This document shows positions 14,028 to 15,752 of a stretch of DNA of 15,752 nt, one piece after another. Numbering within the stretch: position 1 is the first letter of the stretch; each line of letters begins with the position of its first letter. Under the pieces are notes generated by a model, which made no database searches, was not told the DNA's origin, and saw nothing but the letters and a program-made list of their open reading frames with translations. Source of the stretch: UBA9630 sp037137555 (GTDB taxonomy: Bacteria > Patescibacteriota > Minisyncoccia > Moranbacterales > UBA2206); contig JBAXKA010000020.1 in the NCBI GenBank assembly GCA_037137555.1, positions 1 to 15,752 of the forward strand. The letters are read 5' to 3'. Both the position numbers and the translations under genes were made by a program.

Positions 14028-14042
14028 AGAAAAAACTAATCT
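14028..14042. repeat. 15-bp direct repeat, tuf-downstream copy
   Basis: AGAAAAAACTAATCT here is identical to 15285-15299 on the other side of tuf. On the minus strand it gives a U6 tract a few bases after a weak AT-only hairpin (TAAAA-TAAA-TTTTA) that overlaps the end of the tuf stop region. It may be a weak end-of-gene signal, or a chance match in A-rich DNA. Confidence 0.5.
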
Positions 14043-14048
14043 TAAAAT

Positions 14049-15242
14049 TTATTTTACAATCTTAGTTGCGACACCGGCACCAACTGTTCTGCCACCTTCA
14101 CGAATTGCAAAACGCATACCTTCTTCCATAGCAACTGGAGCACCCAAAACAACTTTAAAGCTCACAGTATCGCCAGGCATCACCATCTCAGTTCCCTCTG
14201 GAAGCATCACCTCGCCTGTCACATCGGTTGTTCTAACATAGAATTGAGGTTTGTAACCTTTGAAAAATGGAGTGTGTCGTCCGCCTTCTTCCTTGGTTAA
14301 AATATATACTTCGCATTCAAATTCAGTATGTGGATTGATCGATCCTGGTTTAGCTAAAACTTGTCCTCTTTCGACATCTTCTTTTTTGATTCCCCGAATT
14401 AAAATTCCAGCATTGTCTCCACATTCACCACGGTCTAATGTTTTATTAAACATTTCAATTCCGGTTACAACTGTTTTTTGAGTTGGGCGAAGACCAATGA
14501 TCTCCACTTCTTCATTAATATTAATCACACCTCTTTCGATTCTGCCAGTTACTACTGTTCCGCGACCTTCGATTGTGAAAATATCTTCGATTGGCAAAAG
14601 AAAGGGTTTATCCATTTCGCGAATTGGATCAGGAATCTTAGCATCAAGTGCTTCCATTAAATCAAGCACTGGCTTTGCAGCTTCATCATCAACTGATTTC
14701 GATTCCAAAGCTTTAAGGGCTGAACCACGAATGATTGTGGCGTTGTCTCCATCAAATTCATATTTAGTTAAAAGCTCTCGCACTTCGGCTTCTACTAAGT
14801 CAATTAATTCAGCATCATCTACCATATCAACCTTATTAAGAAATACTACAATTTCTGGCACACCAACTTGTTTAGCTAGCAAAATATGCTCTCTTGTTTG
14901 AGGCATTGGACCGTCAGTCGCAGCTACAACCAAAACAGCTCCGTCCATTTGAGCAGCACCTGTAATCATATTTTTAATATAATCAGCATGTCCTGGACAA
15001 TCAACATGCGCATAATGTCTTTTTGTTGATTCATATTCACAATGTGCTGTTGCAATTGTAATTCCTCGCTCTCTTTCTTCTGGAGCTTTGTCAATTTCAT
15101 CAATACTTTTTTCCTTAGCTTGTCCAAGAAAACTAAGCACATGAAGAATTGCTGCGGTCAATGTGGTTTTTCCATGATCAACATGACCGATGGTTCCGAC
15201 ATTAACATGAGGTTTAGTTCTTGCGAATTTTTCTGCTGCCAT
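14049..15242 (-). CDS. tuf: Translation elongation factor Tu
   Basis: EF-Tu is the GTPase that brings aminoacyl-tRNA to the ribosomal A site. It has 397 residues, standard. The G motifs are G1 GHVDHGKT (19-26), switch I RGITI with Thr62, G3 DCPGH (81-85, catalytic His85), G4 NKVD (136-139) and G5 SAL (174-176). Domains II and III follow, with GRGTVVTGRIERG and the end GGRTVGAGVATKIVK. The usual upstream rpsL-rpsG-fusA genes are missing; a small unknown gene lies upstream instead. A hairpin region at 15287-15323 separates the two. No Shine-Dalgarno motif is visible before the ATG. Confidence 0.99.
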   Translation of the reverse strand: MAAEKFARTKPHVNVGTIGHVDHGKTTLTAAILHVLSFLGQAKEKSIDEIDKAPEERERGITIATAHCEYESTKRHYAHVDCPGHADYIKNMITGAAQMDGAVLVVAATDGPMPQTREHILLAKQVGVPEIVVFLNKVDMVDDAELIDLVEAEVRELLTKYEFDGDNATIIRGSALKALESKSVDDEAAKPVLDLMEALDAKIPDPIREMDKPFLLPIEDIFTIEGRGTVVTGRIERGVININEEVEIIGLRPTQKTVVTGIEMFNKTLDRGECGDNAGILIRGIKKEDVERGQVLAKPGSINPHTEFECEVYILTKEEGGRHTPFFKGYKPQFYVRTTDVTGEVMLPEGTEMVMPGDTVSFKVVLGAPVAMEEGMRFAIREGGRTVGAGVATKIVK

Positions 15243-15257
15243 ATTTTTGATAACTCA

Positions 15258-15275
15258 TCTACCAAGCATTGGAGA
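15258..15275 (-). promoter_or_regulatory. Small hairpin in the tuf 5' UTR
   Basis: On the minus strand UCU-CCAA-UGC-UUGG-U-AGA can form a 7-bp stem with one bulged U and a 3-base loop, 15-32 bases before the tuf ATG. It might affect initiation or mRNA stability. Short hairpins of this kind also occur by chance. Confidence 0.25.
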
Positions 15276-15284
15276 ATTAATTTC

Positions 15285-15299
15285 AGAAAAAACTAATCT
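15285..15299. repeat. 15-bp direct repeat, tuf-upstream copy
   Basis: It is identical to 14028-14042, so tuf and its ends are framed by the same 15-bp word in the same orientation. On the minus strand it lies directly after the TCGCAA/TTGCGA hairpin and supplies its U6 tract. Confidence 0.5.
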
Positions 15300-15323
15300 C
15301 GCAACGACTTTGCGATTTTTTTT
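15287..15323. terminator. Hairpin with flanking A and T tracts upstream of tuf, possibly bidirectional terminator
   Basis: TCGCAA-CGACT-TTGCGA (15299-15315) is a 6-bp stem with a 5-base loop. On the plus strand it is followed at once by eight T (15316-15323), a good terminator. On the minus strand the same stem is preceded by eight A and followed, after six bases, by six U, so the A and U tracts can pair to extend it. It lies 22 bp after the stop of the 94-residue gene and could end that transcript before tuf. The plus-strand reading is stronger although no plus-strand gene is seen. Confidence 0.5.
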
Positions 15324-15344
15324 ATTATTAAATTTAATTAAACT

Positions 15345-15629
15345 TTATGATTGTAGCACGCTTTCATAATGCACCTCATCATTTTTGATTGCTCCCAGAC
15401 TTTCCAATTCAATCTCCGCTGATTTATCTTCTTCTTGTGAAAATTTCCAACTAGCAATATCATTGTTTATCTTATCAACCAATTCTTGCTTTGTCAAACC
15501 AACAATTCCTTCTTGCTTAATTTTGCGAAATTCTCGCAAGGTCAAAAGAATAAAATGTTCATCTTGATCCTTAATTACCGCTCTTCCGCCCAAAAGTTCC
15601 AAGGCTTCTTTTAATTTTTTATCTAACAT
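15345..15629 (-). CDS. Small soluble protein of unknown function
   Basis: The protein has 94 residues starting at ATG 15629. It has no signal peptide or membrane segment and is acidic overall, with many Glu, Asp and Lys. It begins with a helix (MLDKKLKEALELLGG), then a likely strand (EHFILLTLREFRKI, 24-37), a second helix LTKQELVDKINNDIASWK (45-62), and an acidic tail. The pattern is compatible with a small regulator or a toxin/antitoxin-type partner, but I recognise no family and assign no function. It has its own near-consensus promoter and is probably separated from tuf by the hairpin at 15287-15323. Confidence 0.7.
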   Translation of the reverse strand: MLDKKLKEALELLGGRAVIKDQDEHFILLTLREFRKIKQEGIVGLTKQELVDKINNDIASWKFSQEEDKSAEIELESLGAIKNDEVHYESVLQS

Positions 15630-15666
15630 AAAAAATAAATTATTTTTATTATCTTGATATTTAAAT

Positions 15667-15693
15667 ATTATAGTAGATATTATTTCGTGTCAA
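15667..15693 (-). promoter_or_regulatory. Near-consensus sigma70 promoter for the 94-residue gene
   Basis: On the minus strand a perfect -35 TTGACA (15693-15688) is followed by TATAAT (15672-15667) at 15 bp. The overlapping TAATAT, two bases on, gives the normal 17-bp spacing. The start would be about 30-40 bases before the ATG at 15629. This is the strongest promoter match seen in the window, and tuf may also receive read-through from it. Confidence 0.65.
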
Positions 15694-15752
15694 TAGCGAG
15701 TCTACTCCAACGCAACATGAGCCTGAAGAGGCTAAATCTGCTAAGATATGGG
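15694..15752. other. Unassigned right-edge segment
   Basis: This 59-base stretch is less A/T-rich than the rest. It holds a 5-bp hairpin AGCCT-GAAG-AGGCT (plus strand, around 15720-15733). An ATG at 15717 opens twelve plus-strand codons to the edge, which could be the start of a divergent gene. Too little is present to decide. Confidence 0.3.

Noticed and set aside
15694..15752. tRNA or rRNA end at the right edge
   Set aside because: The hairpin and richer GC drew attention, but no cloverleaf, CCA end or known rRNA word could be made out.

Overview
The window is A/T-rich and every supported gene lies on the minus strand. It carries most of a bacterial S10-spc ribosomal protein super-operon. 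Read in the direction of transcription (right to left) the order is: a 94-residue unknown protein, tuf, rpsJ, rplC, rplD, rplW, rplB, rpsS, rplV, rpsC, rplP, rpmC, rpsQ, rplN, rplX, rplE, rpsN, rpsH, rplF, rplR, rpsE, rplO, a two-gene unknown cassette, secY, adk, map, ruvX, a small membrane protein, and the N-terminal part of a secreted Cys-rich protein that runs off the left edge.

The likely source is a Candidate Phyla Radiation (Patescibacteria) bacterium, perhaps from the Parcubacteria side. The arguments are: no gene for L30 (rpmD) between rpsE and rplO, a known CPR trait; low GC; compact, short proteins; Thr-Pro linked, Cys-rich secreted repeat proteins; and few recognisable Shine-Dalgarno sequences. 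TGA appears to be used as a stop (adk/map overlap), which argues against the CPR groups that recode TGA as glycine. This placement is an inference, not proven here.

Region by region: 1-832 holds two exported or membrane-anchored proteins of unknown role. 877-2629 holds ruvX, map and adk. 2653-3927 is secY. 3942-4615 is a translationally coupled pair of small conserved proteins (a DUF5674-like protein and an all-helical partner) inserted between rplO and secY. 4623-13426 is the tightly packed ribosomal protein block. 13427-13558 is a structured RNA spacer ending in an intrinsic terminator, placed between rpsJ and rplC. 13559-13885 is rpsJ, with a good promoter at 13961-13989. 14049-15242 is tuf, cut off from the usual rpsL-rpsG-fusA neighbours. 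15345-15629 is a small unknown gene with a near-consensus promoter. The longest stretch without a gene is 163 bp (13886-14048), so no gap exceeds 300 bp.

Together the genes supply ribosome assembly (20 r-proteins), the elongation factor, the membrane channel for secreted and membrane proteins, nascent-chain N-terminal processing (map) and adenine nucleotide balance (adk). The cluster does not continue into infA-rpmJ-rpsM-rpsK-rpoA-rplQ; ruvX follows map instead. The most interesting non-coding item is the candidate attenuator between rpsJ and rplC. The most interesting protein item is the unknown gene pair inside the ribosomal/Sec operon.
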